Source: Sindora glabra (taxonomy: Eukaryota; Streptophyta; Magnoliopsida; Fabales; Fabaceae). Taken from it: 64,000 nucleotides of DNA. Of this stretch, positions 34,813 through 48,104 are shown piece by piece. Positions within the stretch are counted from its first letter, which is position 1. The number at the start of each line of letters is the position of its first letter. Location: NCBI GenBank assembly GCA_020226215.1, contig CM035232.1, forward strand, positions 75,696,130-75,760,129, given 5' to 3'. Under the pieces are notes generated by a model that saw nothing but the letters and a program-made list of their open reading frames with translations, did not search any database and was not told the origin of the DNA. A program made the translations under genes and the position numbers.

Positions 34813-35790
34813 TGAAAATTCAATAGGGGCAATGATGCAAAAGTTGGATGAGGAAGTCCTGCAAATAGTATATAAAGGATATAAGTTTAACTCGGAAATC
34901 AAAATGTGAATGCATGTATGTTTATTATAAATGTCTATATAATGTGATATGATATTAGAACTTTGTTTATGATTGAATGATGCTATTCGATATGATTGCA
35001 AGAACTCAATGTGATTTTAATGATTTAATTGTGATTGAGCTTTATTGACTGTTTGAGAATGTGATGACTATTTGGAATGGGTTGTGTGTAGTATAATTGG
35101 ATATCGTGTATTAGTAAATAGTCAAGATTACTTTGACTTCTTATGTGAGATATAGAATCTAAGTTGTGCATAGGTACACATTTAATTCAAGGCTTGGTTT
35201 TGTATAATTCAAAAACCCAAGGAATGAGTTTATTATTAGTTTTTAATTTAATATATGATTAATTTGTAACTATTATATATGTATATATATAAAGCTAAGC
35301 TTTTACAAGGTAATGATAGATATATGTTCATTGAGTTCCTACAACTCACTCTGTTTTATTTTCAATGTTTTCAGGTTAAGATAAGCACCTTTAAGCCTTG
35401 TTCCATCTACGAAAAACCTAGATTGCTTGTTATAGGATTTTGACAATTAGATTAGGCCCATAATTCATGGTAGAGATGTTATTAGTTTAGCATTAAATGT
35501 GTTGAATTGTTTATTTGTGTATAAGTTCAAAATTATATAGTATTATATGTATTCTGAGTACTATCATATCTATAAAGAAAATAAATTTTGTGATTTAGAG
35601 CATGTGGCCCTCAAGAAGTGTCCAAAAATAAGGGAGACTTTATTTGTTTTTAGAAAAATTTAAAATGAATTTTGAGTCATTATGGAAATATAAAGATTTT
35701 TATTGGATAGATTAGAGTGAATAATGTTAAGACTTATGGAAACCGAGTATCAAGATCCACACTAGTCACAATAATTTTGGGGTCATGTCA

Positions 35791-37222
35791 CACTATTACC
35801 TTCACTAAAACATTATTAGCTTAAAGCTTATGTACAAAATGATTAATCACAATATTTATTGGTGGTTGCATTAATAGCTTAAATTCTTATAAGCAAATTT
35901 AGCACTAAATTGGTCATGCACTTCTATTATTATCATTAAGTTTGGTGTGACATTTCCCACAACACTATAATCTAATCTCTAAGGCATAATACTTCAAAGG
36001 ATAACCAATCCATATTTTTCTTTCATCCTATAACCATATCTATTTCCCTAGATTAGGTTCTTTGGATAAGATTAACTATACTCATTAGTCCCTCAAATTA
36101 GTTTAGCATCATTTAACACACATATAAAAGATGTAACCCCTAACAACCTAAGTAAATAAATACTAATAATGAGAATTACAACATATTTTCATCTAGGTGA
36201 TTGATATATCAAATTTTGACATCTTATGGATGATAGATAAAATTTGTGGTCCTTTAGTACTATGATATAACCTTAATTATCCATTTATCTACTTAATCCT
36301 AAAGAAATATTATCACATTATTATTAGGGTCGATATGCAAATCTTAAATGTATTAAATTAAATGAACCTTTAGCGGTCCTTTTCTAGTAGAAATATTTTA
36401 CAATTCCATATGATTGCAAACTTTGTCATAATATATCCAGATAATTTCTTTTATTGTACATTTTTATAGAAATTCATAAATATTCAAGCTCACTCAACAT
36501 GGAGTGTATAAGTGCACGTTTTAGCATATCACAAACCTTCTTTACTTAGGTGCCATCAAATTCTAGCTCATGTGCGATTCTCTCAATCTCATATCATGCT
36601 TTAATATAGGTATACACACATCACGAGGTGTCATCAATCAATCTCAAACACTATTACAATGAATTCAGTCATATACTTCCATATGCATAACAATTATCAA
36701 TATAGACAATATTAGCTTGTTAGTTTACAAAAACCCATTTCTCGACTATAAATTACCAAATGTCATAGGTTATGTGAAATGCATGTTGAAATTGAATATG
36801 ATTCTTATTCACAAAAAGTGAAAATCTCCTATGTTATTAATCTAAATGTCCATAAGTAATTTAGCTAATTTTTTAGCTATAATAGATTTATAGTAGCCTT
36901 ATATTATTAGGGATTTCACCTTTAAACACTATAGTACAATTGTATGGACAAGTAATATACAATTATAATAATTATAGATCTAAAATAGAATTTATTCATT
37001 TCTACACTAATTTTAAACTATAATTCATAGGGTTTTAGGTTTAATGCAACTACACTTTATAAGCTCTAATTCATATTTAATCGATTCTATCATTACATGT
37101 TACTTAACTCCTTATCTCCACTAATTTTTACTATTCATTATCGTTGATATATTTTATTGCACCTTTTCAAGCATAAATAATTTAGTTTTTAAAATGATTA
37201 CTTCATTGGTACTTAATAGACT
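35791..37222. other. Unassigned AT-rich sequence
   Basis: No ORF, tandem repeat or element terminus that I can support. GGTGTGACATTTCCC near 35942 is weakly like an LTR edge but has no partner. Confidence 0.4.
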
Positions 37223-38807
37223 TGATGAGCATGGCGTAATAACTAGTTTGCTACAATAATGCAATATGGTGGCACAAATCAGGTTGTACCCTTAGTGATA
37301 TTTTAATATTATCTTTTACTATGAATTACTAGTAGAATGTGAAAATGGAATGCACAATTTGACATGAAAATAGAATGCAAAAACAAACTAAACAAAATGC
37401 AATAAAATGAACACAATATGCTATATTAATGCAAAATGCAAGATGGAGAATTGGGGGGTTGTTTGCACAAAATTAAAATAATAATAATAATAAATTAAAC
37501 AAATACAAAATAGAAAGTAAACAAAAAGAAACTCAATATAATAAAGCAGTTAATTCAAGGAATTTAGAGCTTTAATTTGGATTAATTATAGATTAATTAG
37601 GATTTGACTTTTTAAATTAATTCTTCTACCTTGAATTACCTAGAATCCATATAATAATTCATAAATCTTACGCTAGATGATCATCTAAGATTTGATCAGT
37701 TAAGATTAGCTAAATTAAGTAATCGCTGTAATCCTTAAGTTAGATCAAAATTGATTTAATGATAGAATTCAATAGAATTAAGAAATTAAATTAGAAATAT
37801 CCAAATTAATCCCTTAACCCTCTTCCCCTATATTTAAAACCTTGATTTCTCAACCATAATATATCAAATAGCAAAGGATTAGAAATCACAAGGATAAATA
37901 TCAATTATATCAAATTGACATTAAACATAAGTAATTTCAAGAAATCAGTATATAAAATTAGGGAAAGAGGAAAATTAATTAAAGAAAATCAATATTATAT
38001 ATTATAACCTCAAAATCCAATAGATGAAAGCCTCAAAATCCTTGAATCAACTCTGAATTTAATCTTCCATTGATGAAGAACAAATGAGAAATAAGAAGAA
38101 GAGAAAAGTTACGCTGCTAAATGTTTAAAAGTTTGTGTAAAAATTTGAATAGTATAATGAGTTCTCCTAATTTATTTGATCTAATTAAGCTAAAACTCTA
38201 TTAGACTTGGATTGTATGTCTCTTAGGATTACAATAATAGTGCCTTCTCAATTTTTAGAAGCCCAGACCTATTTTTAACAAGATAATTAACTCTAATAAT
38301 TGCATTGTTGAATTTCCATGGGTCTAAATTCCAACTAGTTTAAGACTAATAAAACAAGGTAATTTGGGTAATTCATAAACATCAAAGTTGTAGGCTTGTG
38401 TCTTATGAAAATTTGGGCATTTGTTTTAAGTTAATTAAATCTCTATAGCTCCAAATATGGCCTAAATATAAAGATAGGCTCAGCTAGGATAAAGACATGA
38501 CTTTAACTTCTCATCTATATATGGCCTCTAAAATGTTTAAGCTGGCTTGGACTAAAATATAAAAGTTATAGATCTCTTTTTAAACTTTCTAACAATAGAA
38601 AAATTGCCTTAATCCAACATCCAAAGCTTAAGATGTAGCTCAAAAATGAAAATAGTATCAAAATTCAGAACTAATTGAATAAATTTATAACATTGTAAAA
38701 TCAACCTTAAATTATAAAATAAGGCCAATTCTATAAAATTAAGCATATGTAACCTACTAAGAGATATAAAATAAGAAAAAATAAAATAGTAAATATTTTT
38801 CTCATCA
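37223..38807 (-). mobile_element. X4: family-X LTR-type insertion, about 1.6 kb
   Basis: Ends TGATGAG (37223) and CTCATCA (38807) are a perfect 7-bp inverted repeat. Flanks AGACT (37218-37222) and AGACC (38808-38812) form a near-perfect TSD. Parallel to X3 throughout. No coding sequence; the 76-codon frame at 38609-38839 crosses the element edge and is chance. Confidence 0.75.
37466..37488. repeat. (AAT)n microsatellite in X4
   Basis: Run of ATA/AAT triplets after TTAAA. It lies beside the conserved TTGGGGGG stretch of family X. Confidence 0.7.
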
Positions 38808-40815
38808 AGACCTCTCGTTATCTTAATCATACACTTCAAACTAAGTAATTAGATTACTTCTAATTCAACTGCCTTAGGCTTTTTAGAATTGGTTAATTCC
38901 TATTTAATTACATTCATTGTCCAATTCTCATGTATATTTGTACCACATGAGTATGACATTGAATGCTATGTAGCATTTATAAGCTAAACAAGAAAGTTTT
39001 AGTAGTGACATTCAACAAAATACTTAAACATTAAATTTCCCAATATAATTACTCATACATTATACTGACAAGTATATAAAGCCTTATACGATTCATCATT
39101 TCAATCATAAAATATAAGTTTGAAGCTTTAGGTTCAATCCATTATTAATAAATCAAATTACACTTAACCTTCTTCCTATACAATCACAAACAAGAAGCTG
39201 TGAGCTTTTTGTCTTTTTGATAAAACATTAAATCCATGTAGCAATACCTCCGATCACATTAGTATTATATCATCTGAATTCTTTTATTTTATAATTCTAA
39301 GTATGTTCTTATATGTGCTTGTTTGTAAAATTATTATATATTTACCAATCCAAACAAGTCTTAAAATCTAAAATCTCAATATTCTATAACATGTTAATTC
39401 ATTTTTTCATATCTCCTCTTCTTATACCACTATAATCACCTTTACTAGCTCTTTTCATCCCTATTACCATTCAACTTTATTTTGTATGGATAAGTATGTG
39501 CAACACCCTCAAGATTATTAGATTTTATAGTGTTGTTTGGAAATGAGGCCATAATTAACTATATAATCAATTATAGGTGTCCAAAGAGCAACTCTAGCAT
39601 TTATGTTAATTATTAAGTTGACTATATGAGCCCAAGAAATAACTTTAGTCAAGCATAGTTGACTTTGTTTTGCCTAGAGTCAACTCCAACTACTATTCTT
39701 CATTCCTTCAAGGTTCTGTCATCATCCCCAAGTTTGCTAACCACTTGAATTTATCCACACATTACGACATGGATATCCACCTAATGTCAAGCCCTTATAG
39801 ATTATAAGATTATCCTAAATCGTGATACAACCAAATGTCCAATTTAACATAATTTCTTTAATTCCACCATTAGGATTCACATTCCTACTTACCTTGACTT
39901 ATGCTCTCTATTTTCTAGGTCATAGATTCACAATTCGGAATTTATCAATTCCTATGACCATTGAAACACCTTATGATATAAAGGGTTTCTAAAATACACG
40001 CTCTTGTCTACGAATGTACATGACCTTTATATAGACACACTAGTACTAAGTCCTCACTTTATTTACAAGCAACTCAAGGTAATTCAATGCATCTATAAAT
40101 AGGTCAAATTTCTTTCATCACTATCATCTTTCCAAAGTTAACAATTTAAACTAATGACTTTCATACATGGGACATATATAAAATTTGTTTAATTAAAATA
40201 TAATTTATTTGAATTTTACACATTTTAAAATCTCAATACAATTTGGCTAGTTTAGGGTTTAACCCATTTTTGTCCTACTTATCTCATCCTAATGATAACC
40301 TAATTTCACTATTAAAAACCAAACTAATTTCAAAATATAGAAATCCCATTGTTAATGTGGTGATAAGATTGTTTAAGCAGGTTCATCCATAAGCAAGACA
40401 CATACATATATCTTATACATGCCCGATAAGTACTTTCTAGGGCCTATACAAAACAAGACTAGTAACTAAATCTTTTTGCCACTCAAACTTTCGATCAATA
40501 CCCCTTTTTGTACCAATTTAATTATAATAAGTACTCATAGTAAAATTCTTAACACATTAAAAAATCATAATTATCTTAGGAATAGAATAGCATTCATTTT
40601 AGTCATCCTTAACTACTTATGGGTGAAGTGACTTTTGGGGATTTTGGTACAAGAAAGGTAAATGACAAATTAGCCCATGCTCCTTTTGATAGTTACTAGT
40701 CTACTATTGGTTTTTAATGCTTTGAAGATATTAACTCAAATAGTTGGAAAATTCTACTCTATGATTTCATATAAAATGCACTGCTTTGCCCTACACCATA
40801 CTTTGATACTTAATT
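38808..40815. other. Unassigned; partly B-like
   Basis: Mostly featureless AT-rich DNA. At about 39550-39625, AATTAACTATATAATCAATTAT followed by AGAGCAACTCTAGCA resembles the palindromic-motif region of B2 (29000-29110), so a decayed B fragment is likely here. No coding signal. Confidence 0.4.
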
Positions 40816-41733
40816 TGTCATAACCTATCCCTAGGGTACTTGATCATTGTAGGAAGTCAATATAGTTAATAATTTACCAACCTACCATAAATATGTTTAA
40901 TACAAATATTCATATACAAAGATACTATACTTTCAAAGAATACGTTGTATTGAAGAATTTAAATATAAAAATGCACCAATGATGCAATATCTAGACTAAT
41001 TCAATTACCCCATTGCTTACCTTAATGCCAAAATTTTATGAATGGATACATTTTCATCCTATCTGATTGTAGCTGAACACCTAGGGAATAGTCCCTAAGA
41101 AGATAAAACAAACAAGGAAAAAAAGTTAGTTTCTTTGATAATTAATGAATAAACATTTAGGAATTTACAAGTTATATTGTGATAACTTAAATTTTTCCTT
41201 ACATAATCACATTCATTTAAAATGACCAAGTTTTACTTTAATTAATATATACACTTTTGTACCTTTATTCGAGGGAAACAGATGGCTTCCTTAATAAATA
41301 GTGTGTATAACAAGAAGAATATAAACAAACCCATACTACATTAGGTCACAATCATAAATACATCATTTATTGATTTATTACTTTGTCTTCATTTATCATT
41401 AAATTAGTTTATAAGGGAGAAGTCCCTTTATGTAAAATAATTATATGTATGTTCACAATTCCATATATTTAACTATCACACAATGATGCCATAAAACAAT
41501 GAAAGAATAAAGGAAAAGCATGTAAATACCTTTATAACTCTTAAGTCATCCTTATCCCTTTATAAACTCATTATCTTTCTAGGGTCAACCTCATGCTCTT
41601 ACAAGGATTAACGCATAAATTTTGGTGCTTTGATCACATCATAACATGATTCATGACCATCGTCATCAATATCATTGCCCTTCATGGCATAAGCTCATCA
41701 CATCTCATTCACAATAAATCATGATCTATGTTG
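40816..41733 (-). mobile_element. B3: truncated family-B LTR
   Basis: Starts TGTCATAACC at 40816 and tracks B2 for about 900 bases. Shared phrases include ACTATACTTTCAAAGAATACG against CTATACTTTTAAAGAATACG, TTTATAAGGGAGAAGTCCCTTTATG, and CTCATCACATCTCATTCACA. Similarity stops near 41733 at GATCTATGTTGATACC. Confidence 0.7.
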
Positions 41734-41889
41734 ATACCTAATTTTGCAAGGCCTAATAATCAAGAAATTATCTAAAAATATGAGAGATCAAGGAATTGGT
41801 TGGGTCATTGCAAAAGAGCTTAAATTCCTATAGAGAATGCCTTATAAAAGGATCATAGACAATGCATTTCTAAAATATTAAAGTAGGTT

Positions 41890-42310
41890 ACTCTAAAAAG
41901 GACCCAAATCTCTAGAAAATGCCTCAGAAAAAGCTTAAGTGGCCAAAAGGTCACCTTCATATTAAAACAAGCTTGAATGGTCAAAAGACTATCCTTGCCT
42001 TCAAAAAGGGCACAAAGTGGATCAAAAAAGCATGTGCTTTGAAGAAGGTCAGGAAGGATCATAAGATCTTACTTTTGAAAAGGGTGATTCTAAAAAAAGT
42101 CAGGAAGGATCATAAGATCTTACCTTTAAAAAGATCATTTCCATGAAAGGTTATAAGGAGTTAAAAGATTTTACCTCTAAAAATATCTAGCCATGATCTC
42201 CACAAAAGGCATAAAAGGTCAAAAGGTTCCCACTTTAAAGGGATTTTATAAAGTTAAAAGACTCTATCTTAAACAAGGATAAAAAATGGGTTAGAAGACC
42301 TACCTTATAT
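41890..42310 (+). repeat. Degenerate tandem array, unit about 36-51 bp
   Basis: The clearest pair is GTCAGGAAGGATCATAAGAT plus CTTAC at 42048 and again at 42099 (25 identical bases, period 51). Weaker units around it share a GGTCAAAAGR core and end in TTACCTTTAAAAA or similar (41938-42000, 42125-42290). Confidence 0.7.
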
Positions 42311-42780
42311 CATTAGATGTGTGAAGGAGTCTTAGAAAACTATTTCCTTTCCTTATCCATGCTTAACACCTAAAAAAGATTGTTTGCTTTATCTTGGACA
42401 CAACCTTTGCCATAAAGCCTAAACAAATAGGGTCCTATTAAGGCCAAAAGGCTAGTTAGTGATCATTCGATCCAAGGGCACAGATCGATTTGGCCATAAA
42501 GATAAGGTAAACTCTTTCCTAAATTTTTAAGAATACTTGGATTATGTAACTTGAAAGGATCGAAATAAGGGCTCTCCATAACTTATCGGAATGGCATGCA
42601 TATCATGCTTGGCCTTCTTCAGTTGTGTGCCTTCTAGACTAAGATGAATGTAAAGGCCATCATACTTAATGGACCATTGACTCAATCAAACCTTAGTGCA
42701 TAATCCACTTACTTAACTTATAACAAATCATGTAGTTACCCTCTTACCTTATAAAAAATCATGTAGCTACCCTCTAAGAA

Positions 42781-42872
42781 ACCACCACTATCATTGTCAC
42801 CACTGTCACTAGCACTACTACCATCGTTATCACTATCACCATTACCATTGCATGCCACACCACCATCACTAT
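42781..42872 (+). repeat. Interrupted (CAC/ATC) triplet tract
   Basis: Three-base periodic run of CAC, ACT, ATC and ACC triplets (for example CCACCACTATCATTGTCACC). Low complexity, no ORF of note. Confidence 0.75.
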
Positions 42873-43439
42873 AAAGGACACCCACTACCTTATATTATAT
42901 TATACCTTTTGTCCCTTAAATTCCTTGTACTTTAATCTTTTGTATAAAAAATCATTATTTCTCCATCTTGTATCTATATCATCCATTTAACTGCCAATAA
43001 ATACCTTCCTTATAAATTGTAAGCATGGACAAATAAATGGATAAACAAATAAAGATATAAAGATATAAAGATAAACATAAACATAGACAAATATAGAAAG
43101 ATAAATAGAAAAAGGAAAAAAGGATAGGCACAAGGTTAAGGAAGTAAGATGCTAAATAAAAAATACACTAGTGAAAAATGTCTATAACATAAGAGATTCT
43201 AGAAAATTCTAAATCTTTTAGCTTACTCAACCTTCTACACCATTAATCTTCAAAGTTGTATAAAAGGTTCATTGAATTCCAGAGGCATAGCTTTTTTGCC
43301 CCATTTATAGTTAGGTTGCAAAGTACTTATTCCTCGCCCACCTTTATGACCACCATCTTGCCCTTCATTATTATACTTGCAACTTCTAATTAAAGAACAT
43401 ATAAAACATCCCTTAACAATTTGGTAATTCCACTAAGGA

Positions 43440-46400
43440 AGTGTATACAGTGATGATGTCTAATCAAGATGTGGTTGGTCAAAGTTTAGGTGGAAATTTT
43501 GAGTTAGTAAACACTCCCTCTAGTGGCACTATCTCACTTATTACTCCTTCTAATCTAAACCTATGCCCTTATGGCTTGCCCATTTTGTATTGTTCTAATG
43601 ACCTTAATTATCAGTAAACCTAGTCTAGTGTAATTGCAAGCAATCATAGGTAGCTTTTCCTATTAATTCCAATCAAAGGTCTAAGTCTTAACATTAGGCT
43701 CTATTTTTTAACCCAGTTTTGGTCAATGAATATTATATCATAGCTAAACACTTTTGCCACCTAATAAATTGGAAACAATAACTTTGCTTCCTCGTTTGTG
43801 ATGATGGTTCCCATTTCACTCTTGGAAAACTCTTTTAAGGCTGGAAGTGAATATATCAAGCTATTAGTAAACTAACACTTCAAGTTGGATGATCTTCTCA
43901 AATGAATGTATCTCTAGTTTTTGGCAAAACTAAGCAACTAGAAGCTCATTATATACAAATTCCTCATCTAGAAATAAAAACTCTTAAAATTTTACACACC
44001 ATATGACATAAGTAAATTCATACTAAGAACATCCCTTATCAAGAAGTCCATTGAGATGCTAAATGAGTCCTTCTAGCCTTGTTCATAGAGGAACACCTTC
44101 AGTAATTTCTCAAAAAAGCAAAAGAAACAGAAGTGGTTGATATTAATTTTTGACCACCCTTTACTCATAAAATTTCTAAGCATCTAAATTCTTAAAGATA
44201 TTAATTTTCTATTTTAAAAGTTTGATGGAAGTAAGATTGCAAAATAACACTTTTGCCAAATTGTTAATAATCTTAAAACTTTTAACATCTATCATGACTT
44301 GTGCCTTAAAGAGTTTTCTAAATCTCTTTTTGATACACTTATTCATGGTACACTAAGTTATAGCCTGGATTGATCTTTAGCTAGAATGATATAGTCACAA
44401 CCTTTTAAAGTAAGTTCTTTATGGCATAAATGATGATTCATCTAATGGACCTTAGTAGAATATGACAACAAAAGAATAAATATGTGATAACCTTCATTAG
44501 AAGATATAAAGACTAAGCTCAAGATTACTAAAGGGAAGTTTTTGAATTGACTTTAGTCCAAAGTTGCATTGCCAACATGGATGCCCCTGTTACTTTATAT
44601 CTCCATCATAGCAATATCTAAACTTTCAATGACCTAATCACTAAAGTGGGTGAAGTGTTCAACTCCCTTAAATAGTAAGTTAGATGAAAATGATCCTATG
44701 AGGAAAGAAGCATGGAAGTCTTCGTGATAGATGTTACCAAGAAAAAAAACCCACATTTAGACTTGGTTTTGTTCCAAAAAAAGAGGAATGAGTTACAACT
44801 AGACTCACCTACCAAATGGTGACTAGTTAAGGAGGCCTAACTGTAGATCATCATATTAAAAAGGAGAAGTCTCACCTCTTTTCCTATGTTTTATGGAAAA
44901 AATTCTTGTCATACTGAAGGCATGAGTGGAAAATGAAAAGATGGATTTATTGTAACCTAAAGGCCCTATCATTGAAACATAGTAGAGGATGCTTTATTTT
45001 TGTCATTATGACTAGTCATTGACTTATATAACTGTTGCATGCTTTATGCTAAGATAAATTTTCCAAAACAAATTAAGGAATGGTGAGTTATGGCTTTCCT
45101 AGCTTGAAAAGGATGAAATTGATCAATAGCTCTCTGTTAATAACAGTATAAACATTATTTCTTGCATATCTTACCTTATCAATGAAATACTTATTGAAAG
45201 CTTTGAAAAGGGACAATAACTTGTACAAACCCTTAATGATTCTTTAGCCAAAACTTTAATCAAGTCTTTTTATTTTCATCACTTCTTTGACTTCATTAAA
45301 TTTGCTAAAGTTAGGAAGTATTAAGCGTTCTTAGTAATTGTAAAGATTTCACACAATTGAGGTAAGAGTTGTTGTATTATGAGTAGAAATTTGTAGAAAG
45401 TGGCTTGCACTTATAGTAGCATTATTATATTTAGATAAACTAATAAACAGGTATAGATCGCAATTGACCTCTGTACTTAGAAGCCATAGTGGAAGAGACT
45501 AAGGTCACTTTAAGCCTAGGTGGATAATAAGTTGGGAGTTAATGTTGTGCCTATATTTTAGATTAATTAATTTTCTTAAGAATTGCATCAAAAAGATGCA
45601 AATAATTCTAAACATTAGCCTTATCAAGACTATTAGCTATGTTTATCATAACCTCAAAGTGGGGCTTATCAAGATAGCTAATAGGTTTTACGTCATCAAA
45701 AAAGCATTAAGTTACCCCATTTTACTAGGTTATTTATGGTTATATATTCATAATTGCATTCTTTCTAACCTTTACTGATATGTTAAGACAAATTTCATAG
45801 GGAAATATATTGATCTTTACATGATAAACATACCATTTGATGTAGATAAAGCATATTTCTCAAACACAATTTACCTTGATAAGCTATCTAAATCAAGAAT
45901 GAATATGGTTGCTAAGCTATAGGGTACCATCATTAGCATAAGCTAGGATGAGGACAAATAGGTTATCATGCTAGAAGTGCCATGCCTTTACAAGAGATAT
46001 AACCTTTCCATAAGCAAATCAACAACCCTTACTATAAAACCATTAGTGGCACCCACTTTAGATAAAGCTAAGGAGCCTGTGCTACCTACTAAGAAATATA
46101 AACTAGAATCTCTAGTTATCCATTATACCAAAAGGGCTAATGGAAAAGTCATATCTCATTTCTAATGAGATAAGGGTTCTGGGGATTAAAAAAAGAGAGG
46201 CATAATCACTTTTATTAAGGGATTCTTTAAACCTTGAAGTATGTAAAGATAAAGAAATCATTAGAAGAGAAATTAAAGGTAAGTGCCACCCTTGCTACAA
46301 GATAAACTAAAACCTCTTAATAAGGAGCTTGAACTGATAAATTTAAGAGAAGAAGATGAAGATTGACTAACTTTTATTAGTGATATTCTTATAAAAGAAG

Positions 46401-46512
46401 AATAGGTCAAACTAGTTGCATTGTTTAAAAAAGTTTAAAGATAAATTTCATAAGAGTACCATGGAATGCCAAACCTTAGTCCCAGTCTAGTGTCTCACCA
46501 TTTAGATGATTA
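43440..46512 (+). pseudogene. Degenerate Ty3/gypsy gag-protease-RT N-terminus, Tat-like
   Basis: Gypsy polyprotein relic truncated by a copia insertion at 46513. The gag domain gives FDGSKIAK then HFCQIVNNLKTFNIYHDLCL and KEFSKSLFDTLIHGTLSYSL from 44221. Later comes a knuckle-like CHYDxSLTYITVAC (45001-45042), where the family has C-x2-H/R then H and C. The protease region has VDNKLGVNVVP with its aspartate at 45523-45525 and a lost Gly/Ser pair. Then GLIKIANRFYVI and SYPILLGYLWLYIHNCILS (about 45663-45760) and IPFDVDKAYFSNTIYLDKL (about 45830-45885) follow the protease-to-RT spacer of Tat/Ogre-type elements. RT-proximal ECQTLVPV (about 46460-46485) corresponds to the EMPGLDP region. Many stops; RT catalytic residues are not reached. 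Lineage is tentative. Confidence 0.75.
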
Positions 46513-48092
46513 TGTTAGGTTTCAAATCAATTAGCACAATAAAAAATTTTAAAATTACTCAATTCAAGTGAAAGAAGCATAAATCAATGGTAGTGTTTTT
46601 ACCTTTGTTGAATGAAACACACTTTTACTTCTTAATGAACAATCTGATCACTAGCTTTTTAATGATTTGATCACAAATGCACAAATGGTTTGCACTCAAA
46701 CAATAATCAATTATAATTAGATATTTTCATGAATAACATTATCATAAACTATGAAGTTGATCTAAAATGGCAATGTCTTAATAATACTTACAAAAGTGAT
46801 TAGATACTTTAATCTAATTGGATGGGGTTACTTTTTTTCTTAACACAGTGCCAATTGTAGGATTTTTATTGTTATGCATCAATCTCTCAAGAACCTAATA
46901 GCATTCTATCTTATAGAAGATAACTGTAAGGTTTTCAAATCGTATATTGATATTTAACGATAACTACCTCAAGAAAGGAGATAATTTGGCTTTGATTATT
47001 GACTAGACCTAAACATGACTTAGGTTAGTAATGAGCTCATATATAGTATCCTTTATGTATAGCCTAATCATATTATACTATTACTCAGTGAAGCCTAATT
47101 GTATTAGGCCTATCCCAACTAGGTGCCTTAGTTTGAAAAAAACTTCGTGATTACACTATGACCTTAATATTTGACACCTCTTTATATGTGACCTTATAGG
47201 TTCTTATTAATGGGTAGTAATCCTAAAATCATATTTTAATATCATAGATAGTGAGTGGTATCTATTAATACATCACTATTACCTAAGTAGTAAGAATGTT
47301 GATAATTTGATATAACCTTTCTATGACTAATGTTCTATATAGTTTAGTCCTTTTTATCTTGAATATCTAAATTGAACTTATGGCATGAAATGCATCACCC
47401 TTTTCATAATTTGATCTATGCATTTCTTGATTCTTGAGTAAACTAACTAAAATAAATAAATTAATATCATATATTAATTCATTTGAGCATGACCATGTAT
47501 TGTATAGCCTCATTTAATTAAGGGACTTACATATATCACTTCTCTTATATAAGAAGGATAAAATTCTATTTAAATTACTCACATCTCTCTACATGATTTA
47601 TGTTATATCCAATCACCACCTTTTAGACTAACCTCATTATAAGTTACATTTAATAATGTCAAAGTACATGACTCCTCATGTAGGGAATTGTAGTGATTTT
47701 ACGTTAAAGGAATACATACATCATGACCATTATGAGAATTGCTTATGACATTCACACTATGATCCATGTAGCATTCTCATGGTGGATCAATATAGTATAT
47801 TTATTCTCTAAAATGTACTCAAGAGTTGAGTTGATATCTTATATCTATAACCTTAGTCATTAGTCAATATACATTCTAATCTTAATGTATTATTATTATT
47901 ATCCTAGTTTACAATAATACTGTATTAGGGATATTTTAGGATAAATATAAATTATTCTAAGGATAATTATTATATTTACTTATATATGTAGATATAACAT
48001 TAAACATAATAATTAAAATGTCTTTATAAAGAAAATGACAATGTATACAAATACAATCATCTTATAATTAGCTACTAGAATATACTTGAATA
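46513..48092 (-). mobile_element. 3' LTR of minus-strand copia element
   Basis: On the minus strand it starts TATTCAAGTATATTCTAGTAGC (48092) after a polypurine tract and ends TTTGAAACCTAACA (46513). It is parallel to the solo LTR at 57938-59554: both share ATAAATCAATGGTAG / ATAAATCAATGTTAG near the 46513-type end, and TAGATAGTGAGTGGTATCTA / AGATAGTGAGCGGTATCTAG with TACATCACTAT. Length about 1.58 kb. It interrupts the gypsy relic. No coding content. Confidence 0.8.
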
Positions 48093-48104
48093 GTCTCCTA
48101 CTTA
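48093..48104 (-). other. Polypurine tract of minus-strand copia
   Basis: Minus strand TAAGTAGGAGAC directly before the LTR start. The layout is the same as at 12868-12881. Confidence 0.65.

Larger units (their letters stand above)
30418..35790 (+). mobile_element. Family-C LTR copy 2, interrupted by X3
   Basis: Starts TGTAATATCC (30418) and ends GGGGTCATGTCA (35790). Landmarks match the 2750-5883 copy in order: CT-rich block (30960-31130), TTTCAGGTGAATATATATCTC (about 32608), TTCATTGAGTTCC then AACTCACTC (35329-35353), TCAATGTTTTCAGGTTAAG (35362-35380), GTGTCCAAAAATAAGGGAGA (35617-35636). X3 at 33152-34812 accounts for the extra length. TSD not resolved (TCACT on the left, CACTA on the right). 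No coding content. Confidence 0.75.
41734..43439 (+). other. Long non-coding leader-like region with tandem and triplet repeats
   Basis: Lies between the broken B3 and the gypsy gag relic. Holds a degenerate tandem array (41890-42310) and an ACC/ATC triplet tract (42781-42872). Long repeat-bearing leaders are known in Tat/Ogre gypsy elements, so this may be the 5' untranslated region of the element that follows; that is inference. The 75-codon Lys-rich frame at 41919-42146 is a product of the repeat. Confidence 0.45.

Noticed and set aside
41919..42146. Lys-rich 75-codon frame with internal repeats
   Set aside because: Explained by the 51-bp tandem DNA repeat. No domain, and it lies in a leader-like region.
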